63,993 nucleotides of DNA from Bacteroidota bacterium (GTDB lineage Bacteria; Bacteroidota; Bacteroidia; B-17B0; Aurantibacillaceae): positions 1 to 63,993 of the forward strand of contig JADBXZ010000038.1 of NCBI GenBank assembly GCA_020403265.1. The letters run 5' to 3'. A model generated the notes under the pieces. The model had not been told where the DNA came from. It saw nothing but the letters and a program-made list of their open reading frames with translations, and did no database searches. Within the stretch, counting starts at the first letter, position 1; each line of letters begins with the position of its first letter. This document shows, piece by piece, positions 7,623 through 15,286 of the stretch. Both the position numbers and the translations under genes were made by a program.

Positions 7623-10037
7623 ATGAAAAAACTGAAATTGTTTGGTATTATGCTAACATTTAGCTGTAAACTAAACGCACAAAACAAATTAAGTGGCAAA
7701 GTAATCACAGAAAACAACGAACCCATTCCATTTGCCAACATCCAAATTAAAAATACGCTACTAAGCACACAATGTAACAGTAGCGGTGAATTTGAATTTG
7801 GTAACGTTAAAAACGGAATAATTGAAATGGATGTACAATCACTTGGTTATTCAGCAATTACAACGACTTTCATGGTATCCGGTAATGCCAACATGAATTT
7901 TGTAATGAAGAAAAACAATGCCAACCTAGATGAAGTTGTTGTAAATACAACACGTGTAAATAATGATAAAGGCATGGCCTTCAGTAATCTTTCAGGTACT
8001 GAAATTAAAAAAAACAATTTAGGACAAGATGCTCCATTTATACTAAATCAATTGCCTAATGTGGTTGTTAACAGTGATGCCGGAAATGGTGTAGGTTATA
8101 CAGGCATAAAAATAAGAGGTAGTGATATCACCCGAATTAATGTAACCATTAATGGCGTTCCGGTTAATGATGCTGAAAGTCAAGGCGTATTTTTTGTAAA
8201 CATGCCCGATTTTGCATCAAGTGTAAACAACATTCAGGTGCAGAGAGGAGTTGGCGCCAGCAGCAATGGTGCCGGGGCATTTGGCGCCTCCATCAATTTT
8301 CAAACTAATCAATTAAATGATAGTGCCTATGCACAAGTAATTAGTACAGCAGGTAGCTTTAACACCTTTAGAAATACCATAATGGCAGGCACCGGTTTAA
8401 TTGATAATAAATTTACAGTTGATGCAAGAGCCAGTCGCATTACAAGCAATGGTTATATAGATAGAGCTTCCAGCAACTTACAATCTTATTATTTAGCAGG
8501 AGGTTACTATGGAAAAAAATCAGTTGTAAAATTCATTAATTTTTTAGGCCAAGAAAAAACGTATCAGGCTTGGTATTATGTTGATGAAGACTCCATCAAA
8601 AAAGGAAACCGTACCGACAATCCAGCCGGAATATACTATGATGCCAATGGCAAATTAAAGTATTATGACAATGAAACCGATAATTACAAGCAAAACAACT
8701 TTCAATTACACTTTATTCATCAGTTTAATTCTAAGCTAAACTTAAATGTTACAGGACATTATACCAAAGGTAAAGGTTATTATGAACAGTACAAACAAGG
8801 ACAATCGTTTAGTGATTACAATTTGCCAAACGCCATTACACCAAAAGACACTGTATCCACAACCGATTTAATAAGAAGACTTTGGTTAGACAATGATTTT
8901 GTTGGCGGATTATTTAATTTGAATTATACAAGCTCATCAAAACTTAATTTTAGTTTGGGTGGCGGTTACAATACCTACTTTGGAAAACATTTTAGCAGAC
9001 TACGCTGGATGCAGTTTTCTTCAACATCGGAGATAGATTACCAATATGCAGGCTATAACACCAATAAAAATGATGGGAATATCTACTTAAAAATGAATTA
9101 CAAACCAATTCAGCAACTTAATTTATTTTTAGATTTACAATACAGGAAAGTTGATTACCGTTATTTTGGATTGGTTGATAGCTCTGTTTTTAAAATGCAG
9201 GATGCTAATTTTAACTTCTTTAATCCTAAAATTGGAGCAAGTTATAATCTCAACGCCAGCTCAAATGTATACGCAAGTTTTGCAATTGGTAACAAAGAAC
9301 CAAATGGAGATGATTTAACCAAAAACTATCCGATAAACCGACCGGGTGCCGAAACGATGTATAATACTGAGTTGGGTTATAGATTAACGAAAAACAAAAT
9401 TAGTTTCAACACCAATTTGTATTATATGCAATACTTCAATCAACTAGTGTTAAATGGCGAAATAGACAATGTAGGAAATCCGAAAAGATTGAATGTTAGC
9501 AACAGTTACCGAAGAGGCATTGAATTAGAATTAAGTTACCAACCAATTAAACAAATTGGAGTGCTTGGTAATATAAGCTTATCTCAAAATAAAATAACCA
9601 ATTTTAAGGAGGTTATTAGTCGTTACGATGCAAGTTTTAACGGACTAGCTCCACAGATTAATAACTATAATCTTACTGATATTTCCTTCTCTCCAAGCAT
9701 GGTAAGCAGTGCGCAATTAATTATCACACCAATAAAAAAATTAGAAATTGCAATAATCCAAAAATATGTTGGCAGACAATATTTAGATAACACCAGCAAT
9801 GTTAAACGCAGCATCAACCCATATAACACTTTCGATTTGAGATTTAATTATGTGTTGCCAATTAAATCAATAAAAGAGATAACTCTGATGGCCACTGTGT
9901 TTAATATTCTTAATGCACAATACGAAACAAATGGTTACACTTATAGCTATTATGTGGATAATGTTTTAACTACCAGAAACTTCTTATCACCGGCTGCACC
10001 AACCTACTTTTTAGGCGGACTTAGTATTAAATTTTAG
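7623..10037 (+). CDS. TonB-dependent outer-membrane receptor, probably for thiamine
   Basis: The ATG at 7623 yields about 804 residues and a clear signal peptide (MKKLKLFGIMLTFSCKLNAQ); the frame is open upstream from a GTG but that would spoil the signal. A carboxypeptidase-like beta-sandwich (SGKVITENNEPIPFANI) comes first, then the plug with IKIRGSDITRINVTINGVPVNDAESQ and VQRGVGASSNGAGAFGASINF, then the 22-strand barrel ending in an aromatic-terminated strand (FLGGLSIKF). Such receptors use TonB-ExbBD energy to import scarce substrates. The TPP riboswitch directly upstream points to thiamine or a precursor, as proposed for similarly placed receptors in this phylum; substrate is inferred. 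Its stop codon lies inside the MntR-type operator of the next gene. Confidence 0.93.
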   Translation: MKKLKLFGIMLTFSCKLNAQNKLSGKVITENNEPIPFANIQIKNTLLSTQCNSSGEFEFGNVKNGIIEMDVQSLGYSAITTTFMVSGNANMNFVMKKNNANLDEVVVNTTRVNNDKGMAFSNLSGTEIKKNNLGQDAPFILNQLPNVVVNSDAGNGVGYTGIKIRGSDITRINVTINGVPVNDAESQGVFFVNMPDFASSVNNIQVQRGVGASSNGAGAFGASINFQTNQLNDSAYAQVISTAGSFNTFRNTIMAGTGLIDNKFTVDARASRITSNGYIDRASSNLQSYYLAGGYYGKKSVVKFINFLGQEKTYQAWYYVDEDSIKKGNRTDNPAGIYYDANGKLKYYDNETDNYKQNNFQLHFIHQFNSKLNLNVTGHYTKGKGYYEQYKQGQSFSDYNLPNAITPKDTVSTTDLIRRLWLDNDFVGGLFNLNYTSSSKLNFSLGGGYNTYFGKHFSRLRWMQFSSTSEIDYQYAGYNTNKNDGNIYLKMNYKPIQQLNLFLDLQYRKVDYRYFGLVDSSVFKMQDANFNFFNPKIGASYNLNASSNVYASFAIGNKEPNGDDLTKNYPINRPGAETMYNTELGYRLTKNKISFNTNLYYMQYFNQLVLNGEIDNVGNPKRLNVSNSYRRGIELELSYQPIKQIGVLGNISLSQNKITNFKEVISRYDASFNGLAPQINNYNLTDISFSPSMVSSAQLIITPIKKLEIAIIQKYVGRQYLDNTSNVKRSINPYNTFDLRFNYVLPIKSIKEITLMATVFNILNAQYETNGYTYSYYVDNVLTTRNFLSPAAPTYFLGGLSIKF

Positions 10038-10050
10038 GTTAACCTAAAAT
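10031..10050 (+). promoter_or_regulatory. DtxR/MntR-type operator, perfect 20-base palindrome
   Basis: The core TTTAGGTTAACCTAAA, flanked by AT on both sides, is a perfect palindrome. It resembles the TTAGGTTAGCCTAA-like boxes bound by DtxR-family metal regulators. It overlaps the stop codon of the TonB receptor and the -33/spacer region of the regulator's own promoter, so metal-loaded repressor should block mntR-mntH transcription. Confidence 0.75.
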
Positions 10051-10054
10051 TTAG

Positions 10055-10062
10055 TACTTTTG
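10055..10062 (+). promoter_or_regulatory. -7 element of the mntR-mntH promoter
   Basis: TACTTTTG matches TAnnTTTG and ends four bases before the ATG at 10067. The -33 position is covered by the operator palindrome and is a poor TTTG match. Transcription should start at or next to the start codon, giving a leaderless or nearly leaderless mRNA. Confidence 0.5.
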
Positions 10063-10066
10063 TTAA

Positions 10067-10723
10067 ATGATAATTTCGTTTACGGAAGAAAATTACGTTA
10101 AAGCTATTTTTCACTTTCAGCAGGTTGGCAAGGTTAATACAACCATGTTATCGCAGCATTTTGGACTAAAAGCTGCTTCGGTAACAGAAATGTTAAAACG
10201 CTTAAGCGACAAAAAATTAATTGATTATCAAAAATACAAACCAGTATACCTAACAAAAAGCGGTAATAAATTGGCGCTTTCAATTATAAGAAAACATAGG
10301 TTATGGGAGGTGTTTTTGCTTGAAAAATTAAATTTTAAGTGGAATGAGGTACATGAAATTGCCGAACAACTTGAGCACATTAAAAGCGAGGAGTTGATTA
10401 ACCGTTTAGAAAAATATTTAGATCATCCCAAGTTTGATCCGCATGGCGATCCAATTCCAAACAAAAACGGCTCCATTCCAAAAAGGCAAGCCATCCTATT
10501 AAATCAAGTAGTGTATCCGGGCAATTATAAATTGGTTGCTGTTAATTATCATACTAATGAATTTTTGCAACATTTAACCAAACTAAAACTAAACATTGGC
10601 AACACATTCAAAATTGAGGAAAGAAGCTCTTTTGATGGCAGTTATCGTGTTAAACTTAGTAATAATTCCATTGTTTTATTAAGCAACCAAGTAGCAACGC
10701 ATTTATTGGTAAAAAAAGTATAA
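10067..10723 (+). CDS. mntR: DtxR/MntR-family metal-dependent regulator
   Basis: The 218 residues follow the DtxR layout: a winged helix (EENYVKAIFHFQQ..VNTTMLSQHFGLKAASVTEMLKRLSDKKLI), a helical metal-binding and dimerisation domain (KHRLWEVFLLEKLNFKWNEVHEIAEQLEHI, with GDPIPNKNGSIP), and a C-terminal SH3/FeoA-like domain. These proteins bind DNA when loaded with Mn or Fe and repress uptake genes. The Nramp transporter gene starts one base after its stop, so the two are co-transcribed and translationally linked. The palindrome upstream suggests autoregulation. The manganese assignment (MntR rather than iron DtxR) rests on this pairing. Confidence 0.9.
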   Translation: MIISFTEENYVKAIFHFQQVGKVNTTMLSQHFGLKAASVTEMLKRLSDKKLIDYQKYKPVYLTKSGNKLALSIIRKHRLWEVFLLEKLNFKWNEVHEIAEQLEHIKSEELINRLEKYLDHPKFDPHGDPIPNKNGSIPKRQAILLNQVVYPGNYKLVAVNYHTNEFLQHLTKLKLNIGNTFKIEERSSFDGSYRVKLSNNSIVLLSNQVATHLLVKKV

Positions 10724-10724
10724 C

Positions 10725-12587
10725 ATGAATAAATCACTTGAAGAAGTTAACTCCAGTGTTAACACCAGTCATAAAACAGGATATAAGAAAATTCTTGCTT
10801 TTCTTGGGCCTGCCTACTTGATTAGTGTGGGTTACATGGATCCGGGCAACTGGGCTACCGATATTGCCGGTGGAAGTAAATTTGGATATAGTCTGATTTG
10901 GGTGTTGGTAATGAGTAACTTAATTGCCCTACTTTTACAGAGCTTTTGTGTGAGACTAGGAGTCGTTCGCGGACAAGATTTGGCGCAAGCATCAAGAGAG
11001 TACTATCCTAAATTTGTAAATATTTTTTTATACATCCTTGCCGAAATTGCCATCGCTGCTTGTGATTTGGCAGAGGTGCTTGGAATGGCCATTGGTATTA
11101 ATTTACTTTTTCCGGAAGTGAGTTTACTTGCAGGGGTTAGCATCACCGTTTTAGATAGTTTTATTTTACTTTTCTTACTCAATAAAGGGATTAAAAAATT
11201 AGAGGCGTTCATTATCAGTTTAGTTGCTTTAATTGGAATTTCTTTTTTAATTCAGCTAATTATAGCTAAACCCGTACCACATGAAATAATAGCCGGCTTA
11301 ATTCCAAGTATTAAAAATAATGAGGCCTTGCTAATTGCCATTGGAATCATTGGTGCAACTGTGATGCCACACAACTTATATTTGCACAGCTCACTTGTTC
11401 AATCCCGTAAATTTGAGCGCACACCATCAGACATTAAAAAAGCCATTCGCTACAATACAATTGATAGCGCCATTGCTTTAAATTTAGCACTATTTGTAAA
11501 CGCTGCAATTTTGATTTTAGCAGCTTCTGCCTTTTTTAAAAATGGTCAGTATGAAGTAACCGAAATTAAAGATGCCCATCAGTTATTAGCCCCCATGTTA
11601 GGTAATACGTTGGCACCGATTTTGTTTGCTTTAGCTTTAATAGCAGCCGGACAAAGCAGTACCGTTACGGGTACCCTGGCGGGTCAGGTTGTTATGGAAG
11701 GTTATTTAAATTTACGCTTACAGCCCTGGATCAGAAGATTATTAACTAGAATGATAGCAATCATACCTGCATTCATTACCATTTTAGTTTTTGGAGAAGA
11801 CTCTACCGGTAAGCTACTCATTCTTAGTCAAGTTATCCTGAGCCTGCAGCTTGGTTTTGCAGTGATTCCGCTCATCCATTTTGTAAGTAACAAAAGTAAA
11901 ATGGGGCAATTTGTTATTCCTCTGTGGCAAAAGGGGTTTGCGTGGTTGGCTGCAACAATTATTATTGGCTTAAATATTAAATTGGTTTATGTTGAACTAA
12001 AAGATTTACTATTATCAAGCGAGTATACGCTCTTAGTAAGTTTTACACTAGTTCCTATTTGTATTATTTGTTTAATCGTTTTGCTTTATGTTGTATTTGT
12101 TCCGCTTGTAACCAAACAAACGGCCAAGACAACAAAATTTCATACAGCTCCAACTCAACTGGAGATTAATCCAAGCAACCAACTTAACACAATTGCAGTT
12201 GCCGTGGATTTTAGCGATGCAGATAACAAAGCGATAAACAAAGCCATCCAACTTGGTGGTAATAAAACTAAAGTAATTTTAGTACACGTACTCGAAAGTG
12301 CCGGTGCATTCGTATATGGTGAACAAACAAATGATTTAGAGCGTGAAGAAGATTTGGAACTGTTAAAGAATTACCAGTCACAATTAATTAGTAAACAAAT
12401 ATCCTGCGAATATCTCTTAGGCTTTGGTAATCCTAAAACTGCAATTCCGGAAATGGTTTTGAAAGCAGAATGCGACATGTTAGTAATGGGTACACACGGC
12501 CATAAAACAATAAAGGATATCTTACTCGGCACCACAGTTGAAGGAGTAAGACACAATCTAAAAGGAATTCCCTTGGTTTTAGTTTAG
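10725..12587 (+). CDS. mntH: Nramp manganese transporter fused to a universal stress (UspA) domain
   Basis: Residues 1 to about 460 form an Nramp proton-coupled divalent metal transporter with 11 or so membrane helices. The metal-binding DPGN of helix 1 is at 39-42 and MPHN of helix 6 near 214; the methionine there is typical of Mn/Fe transporters. Residues about 488-620 form a cytoplasmic UspA domain beginning NTIAVAVDFSD and ending with the ATP-binding pattern G-T-H-G..(9)..G-T-T. Standard MntH has about 410 residues, so the extra domain is a genuine fusion within one uninterrupted frame. It is co-operonic with the regulator upstream and overlaps the convergent next gene by nine bases. The Usp domain may tie transport to ATP or stress state (inference). 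Confidence 0.95.
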   Translation: MNKSLEEVNSSVNTSHKTGYKKILAFLGPAYLISVGYMDPGNWATDIAGGSKFGYSLIWVLVMSNLIALLLQSFCVRLGVVRGQDLAQASREYYPKFVNIFLYILAEIAIAACDLAEVLGMAIGINLLFPEVSLLAGVSITVLDSFILLFLLNKGIKKLEAFIISLVALIGISFLIQLIIAKPVPHEIIAGLIPSIKNNEALLIAIGIIGATVMPHNLYLHSSLVQSRKFERTPSDIKKAIRYNTIDSAIALNLALFVNAAILILAASAFFKNGQYEVTEIKDAHQLLAPMLGNTLAPILFALALIAAGQSSTVTGTLAGQVVMEGYLNLRLQPWIRRLLTRMIAIIPAFITILVFGEDSTGKLLILSQVILSLQLGFAVIPLIHFVSNKSKMGQFVIPLWQKGFAWLAATIIIGLNIKLVYVELKDLLLSSEYTLLVSFTLVPICIICLIVLLYVVFVPLVTKQTAKTTKFHTAPTQLEINPSNQLNTIAVAVDFSDADNKAINKAIQLGGNKTKVILVHVLESAGAFVYGEQTNDLEREEDLELLKNYQSQLISKQISCEYLLGFGNPKTAIPEMVLKAECDMLVMGTHGHKTIKDILLGTTVEGVRHNLKGIPLVLV

Positions 12588-13601
12588 TTTAATGTTAACC
12601 TGATAACTACCAGAGTTAGCTGCATTGTAAACCGTTTCGTAAATGGAAATAAATAATAAGCCCGACGTTTTTGCCTTATTTGTGCCTTTTACATTTGCCT
12701 TTTTCATTTCACCAGTTTCGCCAACCTTAAAAACGATTTGCCCATAGCTTGGATAACTATAACCCTCACTATCTTCACTTGCCTCTGATGCATATGGAGG
12801 TGTCCAACTGCTTGCAGATGCAGCTTTGCTGCTTCCATCTGGTTTATATTTGTTATTGCTTAAACTTGCCAAAGTAATTTCGCCTGTAGCAGTAATGGTT
12901 ATCTTTTGCCCTGCCTTTACCATGATACCGGTTTTAAGCCAACCACCATTGTTGTTACCACTAATGTGTTTATTAGCATTTAATTTAAAGGCGCTGGCAT
13001 CTTTACCTCCCGGCGATGGTATAAAAACCTCAATGCTTTTAATCTTCTCTTTGGGTACTGTTAAGTTACCATACTCTGTTTTCACATCCAACTTGGTAAA
13101 TGTGTAAATGCCTCCCATGTTGTATTGGTTATCAATCATGATCACATCATCATAACCAGCATCACTCCCAATACCTGCATTGGATTTTATCTCCGCTAAT
13201 GCATTATCAATAGAGTAATCTCCTTGCAAGTCTTCAGAGATTTCGGTTTTAGGATCATTCAGAAATTCTTCAATTGCATAAATACTTTTCGCTCCAAGTT
13301 TTACCAGGTCAGAATAAGCCGCTTTTCGGGTATCCTCTGCGCCAGCACCGGCAAGTATTTTGCAATATCCTTTCGCTTTATCACCTGATGATGCATCCTT
13401 ACCATAACCAATTTTAACACTATTAATTTTTGTAATTGGAATAGAAAGTTTACCATATGATGTTATTAATTCAACATCATTTAATGTGGTTGTACCTTTT
13501 ATTTGATTCCCATCCAGTAAATCTAAACTAACTTCAGCTAATTTCTGGGCATTGAGAATTAAGCCCGAAAGAAATACGATTATAAAACTGATTTTTTTCA
13601 T
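12579..13601 (-). CDS. Exported protein with a PA-IL (LecA)-like C-terminal domain
   Basis: A signal peptide (MKKISFIIVFLSGLILNAQ) precedes two short beta-repeat blocks of the kind L-x-T-x-Y-G-x-L-x-V/I-P-x-x-K-I-x-S-I/V (around LITSYGKLSIPITKINSV and KTEYGNLTVPKEKIKSIEV), separated by a helical stretch that resembles a HEAT-like segment. The last ~140 residues (NNGGWLKTGIMVKAGQKITITATGEI through to YGQIVFKVG) resemble the calcium-dependent galactose-binding PA-IL fold, which also occurs as a generic domain in exported proteins. It lies between the Nramp-Usp gene and a tandem Usp gene. Sugar binding is possible, not shown. Confidence 0.75.
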   Translation of the reverse strand: MKKISFIIVFLSGLILNAQKLAEVSLDLLDGNQIKGTTTLNDVELITSYGKLSIPITKINSVKIGYGKDASSGDKAKGYCKILAGAGAEDTRKAAYSDLVKLGAKSIYAIEEFLNDPKTEISEDLQGDYSIDNALAEIKSNAGIGSDAGYDDVIMIDNQYNMGGIYTFTKLDVKTEYGNLTVPKEKIKSIEVFIPSPGGKDASAFKLNANKHISGNNNGGWLKTGIMVKAGQKITITATGEITLASLSNNKYKPDGSSKAASASSWTPPYASEASEDSEGYSYPSYGQIVFKVGETGEMKKANVKGTNKAKTSGLLFISIYETVYNAANSGSYQVNIKLN

Positions 13602-13656
13602 TTGAATTATTTGATTAAAAAATTAAGTTTTTACTTACAATATTCACTTAAACAGC

Positions 13657-14562
13657 TTAAAATCCTCCACTGGTACCACCAAGAATAGATGCATCAGCGC
13701 CTGATAGGTCTTTTGGTTTAATAGCGATGGTTGGCACTTTATTTAAATGAATAATTTGTTGTGAATAAGCTCCTAAAAATAACCCACTTAACTCTGCATC
13801 CTGATCAGTCATGATGATCACCATATCAGAACCTTTTCTCTCAGCCGTTTTAATAGTTGCATTAGCTTTATTTTTAACTTCTTTTAAAACTTCACCTGTG
13901 TATACTACACCATTTTCAGTTGCCAAATCCCCAATTTGTTTTAAAATTAAATGCATTTCCTCTATTAGTTCGTCTTCATCAGGGTTTAAAAGTGCCACAG
14001 CATGCAATTGTGCGCTAAAACATTTTGCAAATCCAATCGCATAGTTTACTTTTTGACGAGAATTTGCGCTTGAATCAATCGGGATTAAAATATTTGAATA
14101 ACCTTTATGGTTTGCCTTACTACTCATAACCATTGTAGGACATGGAGATTTTGTTAATACTTTCATTGCAATGCTGCCAATTACTAATTCCTCTAATGGT
14201 GAGTAACCATGTGTGCCCATAACAATTAAAGAAGCATTAATTTCTTTTGCTGTCTCGTTGATGATGTGGCTTGGACTACCCGTTTTTATAATACTTTTAA
14301 CTCGAACTCCATATTTCTTGTTAATATCTGAAGCCATTTCGTTCATTTTAACTTCAATTTCTTTTTCGAAATTTTCTTGATCAGCCAATTTTACAATAGG
14401 CAAAAACATATTCACCGAATTAAATTGTGAATTGATGACATGTAACAAATAAACATCGGCTTTACCCAATTGGGCTGTAAATGCACCGTGCTCAATAGCT
14501 AATAAAGATGTTGAACTGAAATCAACCGGAATTAGAATTTTTGATGGATTAAACTGACTCAT
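13657..14562 (-). CDS. Universal stress protein, two tandem UspA domains
   Basis: The 301 residues contain two UspA units: residues about 5-148 (ILIPVDFSSTSLLAIEHG.. to MGTHGYSPLEELVIGSIAMKVLTKSPCPTMVM) and about 155-285 (ILIPIDSSANSRQKVNYAIGF.. to the C-terminus). The first keeps the G-x2-G-x9-G-S nucleotide-binding pattern; the second has lost it (MTDQDAELSGLFLGAYSQQII), so only one unit probably binds ATP. These cytoplasmic proteins respond to starvation and stress; the exact role is unknown. It sits one gene away from the Nramp-Usp fusion. Confidence 0.95.
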   Translation of the reverse strand: MSQFNPSKILIPVDFSSTSLLAIEHGAFTAQLGKADVYLLHVINSQFNSVNMFLPIVKLADQENFEKEIEVKMNEMASDINKKYGVRVKSIIKTGSPSHIINETAKEINASLIVMGTHGYSPLEELVIGSIAMKVLTKSPCPTMVMSSKANHKGYSNILIPIDSSANSRQKVNYAIGFAKCFSAQLHAVALLNPDEDELIEEMHLILKQIGDLATENGVVYTGEVLKEVKNKANATIKTAERKGSDMVIIMTDQDAELSGLFLGAYSQQIIHLNKVPTIAIKPKDLSGADASILGGTSGGF

Positions 14563-14598
14563 AGATTTATTATTTATAATTGATTATTTTTATTTATT

Positions 14599-15285
14599 TT
14601 AAACTGCTTTACTTTTTGTTGGAAATTTAATAACTACTCCTCCAAATAGCAATGCACCACGATCCCAACCTAATTCGGCATTAATTCCGAAACTCTTCAC
14701 AAAATAGTATCTAACACCAAGCGTTGATGAAAAATAGGTGCCTATCCCTGATTTAAAATTAAATAAACCATCAGGTACTTGTTTACCCATCACTGTAGAT
14801 TTGAATACGATATTGGTCTCGTAACGCGTTAAACCAACAGTTCCACCTATAAATGGATCCCATTTAGAGTCTTTTTCATCGGCCAAAAAATGGTAGGTAC
14901 CTCTAAAGCCAATTGCCATAGCCTTGATGCTAATAGTGGTATTGTCCACTTGAGCCTCAACTATTGAGGTTGTTTGATTCAATTGGGAATACAAATCGGA
15001 AATATCAACATCCATTTTCCAATAAGAAGCAGCAAGCCCAATACTTACATCATTTTGAACTAAATACTCTCCTTTAAAGTTAAAAACCGGTGTATTCTTA
15101 ACGCCAATATCATATTTATTTTCAACATTTGACTTATAATAAACTTTTAAAGCGGTTTTTAAAATGGTTGCAGAAACATGAGGAACACCAACATTAGGTG
15201 ATAAAGTGATATCTCCTTCATTTAAGATTTGGGCCTTTATGCCAAAGCCAATTACAACTAAAAATATTCCTAAAAGTTTGTTCAT
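14599..15285 (-). CDS. Outer-membrane beta-barrel protein
   Basis: The 228-residue protein begins with a signal peptide (MNKLLGIFLVVIGFGIKAQ) and consists of alternating amphipathic strands such as DVSIGLAASYWKMDV, AMAIGFRGTYHFL, PFIGGTVGLTRYETN, SSTLGVRYYFVKSFGINAELGWDRGALLFGGVVIKF, the pattern of a small eight-stranded OmpA/OmpW-like barrel. Ligand or function is unknown. It directly follows ettA with one base between the genes and precedes the tandem Usp gene, all on the same strand. Confidence 0.88.
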   Translation of the reverse strand: MNKLLGIFLVVIGFGIKAQILNEGDITLSPNVGVPHVSATILKTALKVYYKSNVENKYDIGVKNTPVFNFKGEYLVQNDVSIGLAASYWKMDVDISDLYSQLNQTTSIVEAQVDNTTISIKAMAIGFRGTYHFLADEKDSKWDPFIGGTVGLTRYETNIVFKSTVMGKQVPDGLFNFKSGIGTYFSSTLGVRYYFVKSFGINAELGWDRGALLFGGVVIKFPTKSKAV

Positions 15286-15286
15286 T

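Noticed and set aside
7508-7768. Minus-strand frame across the riboswitch and receptor start
   Set aside because: It covers the aptamer 3' half and the receptor signal peptide. The riboswitch and receptor explain the DNA fully.
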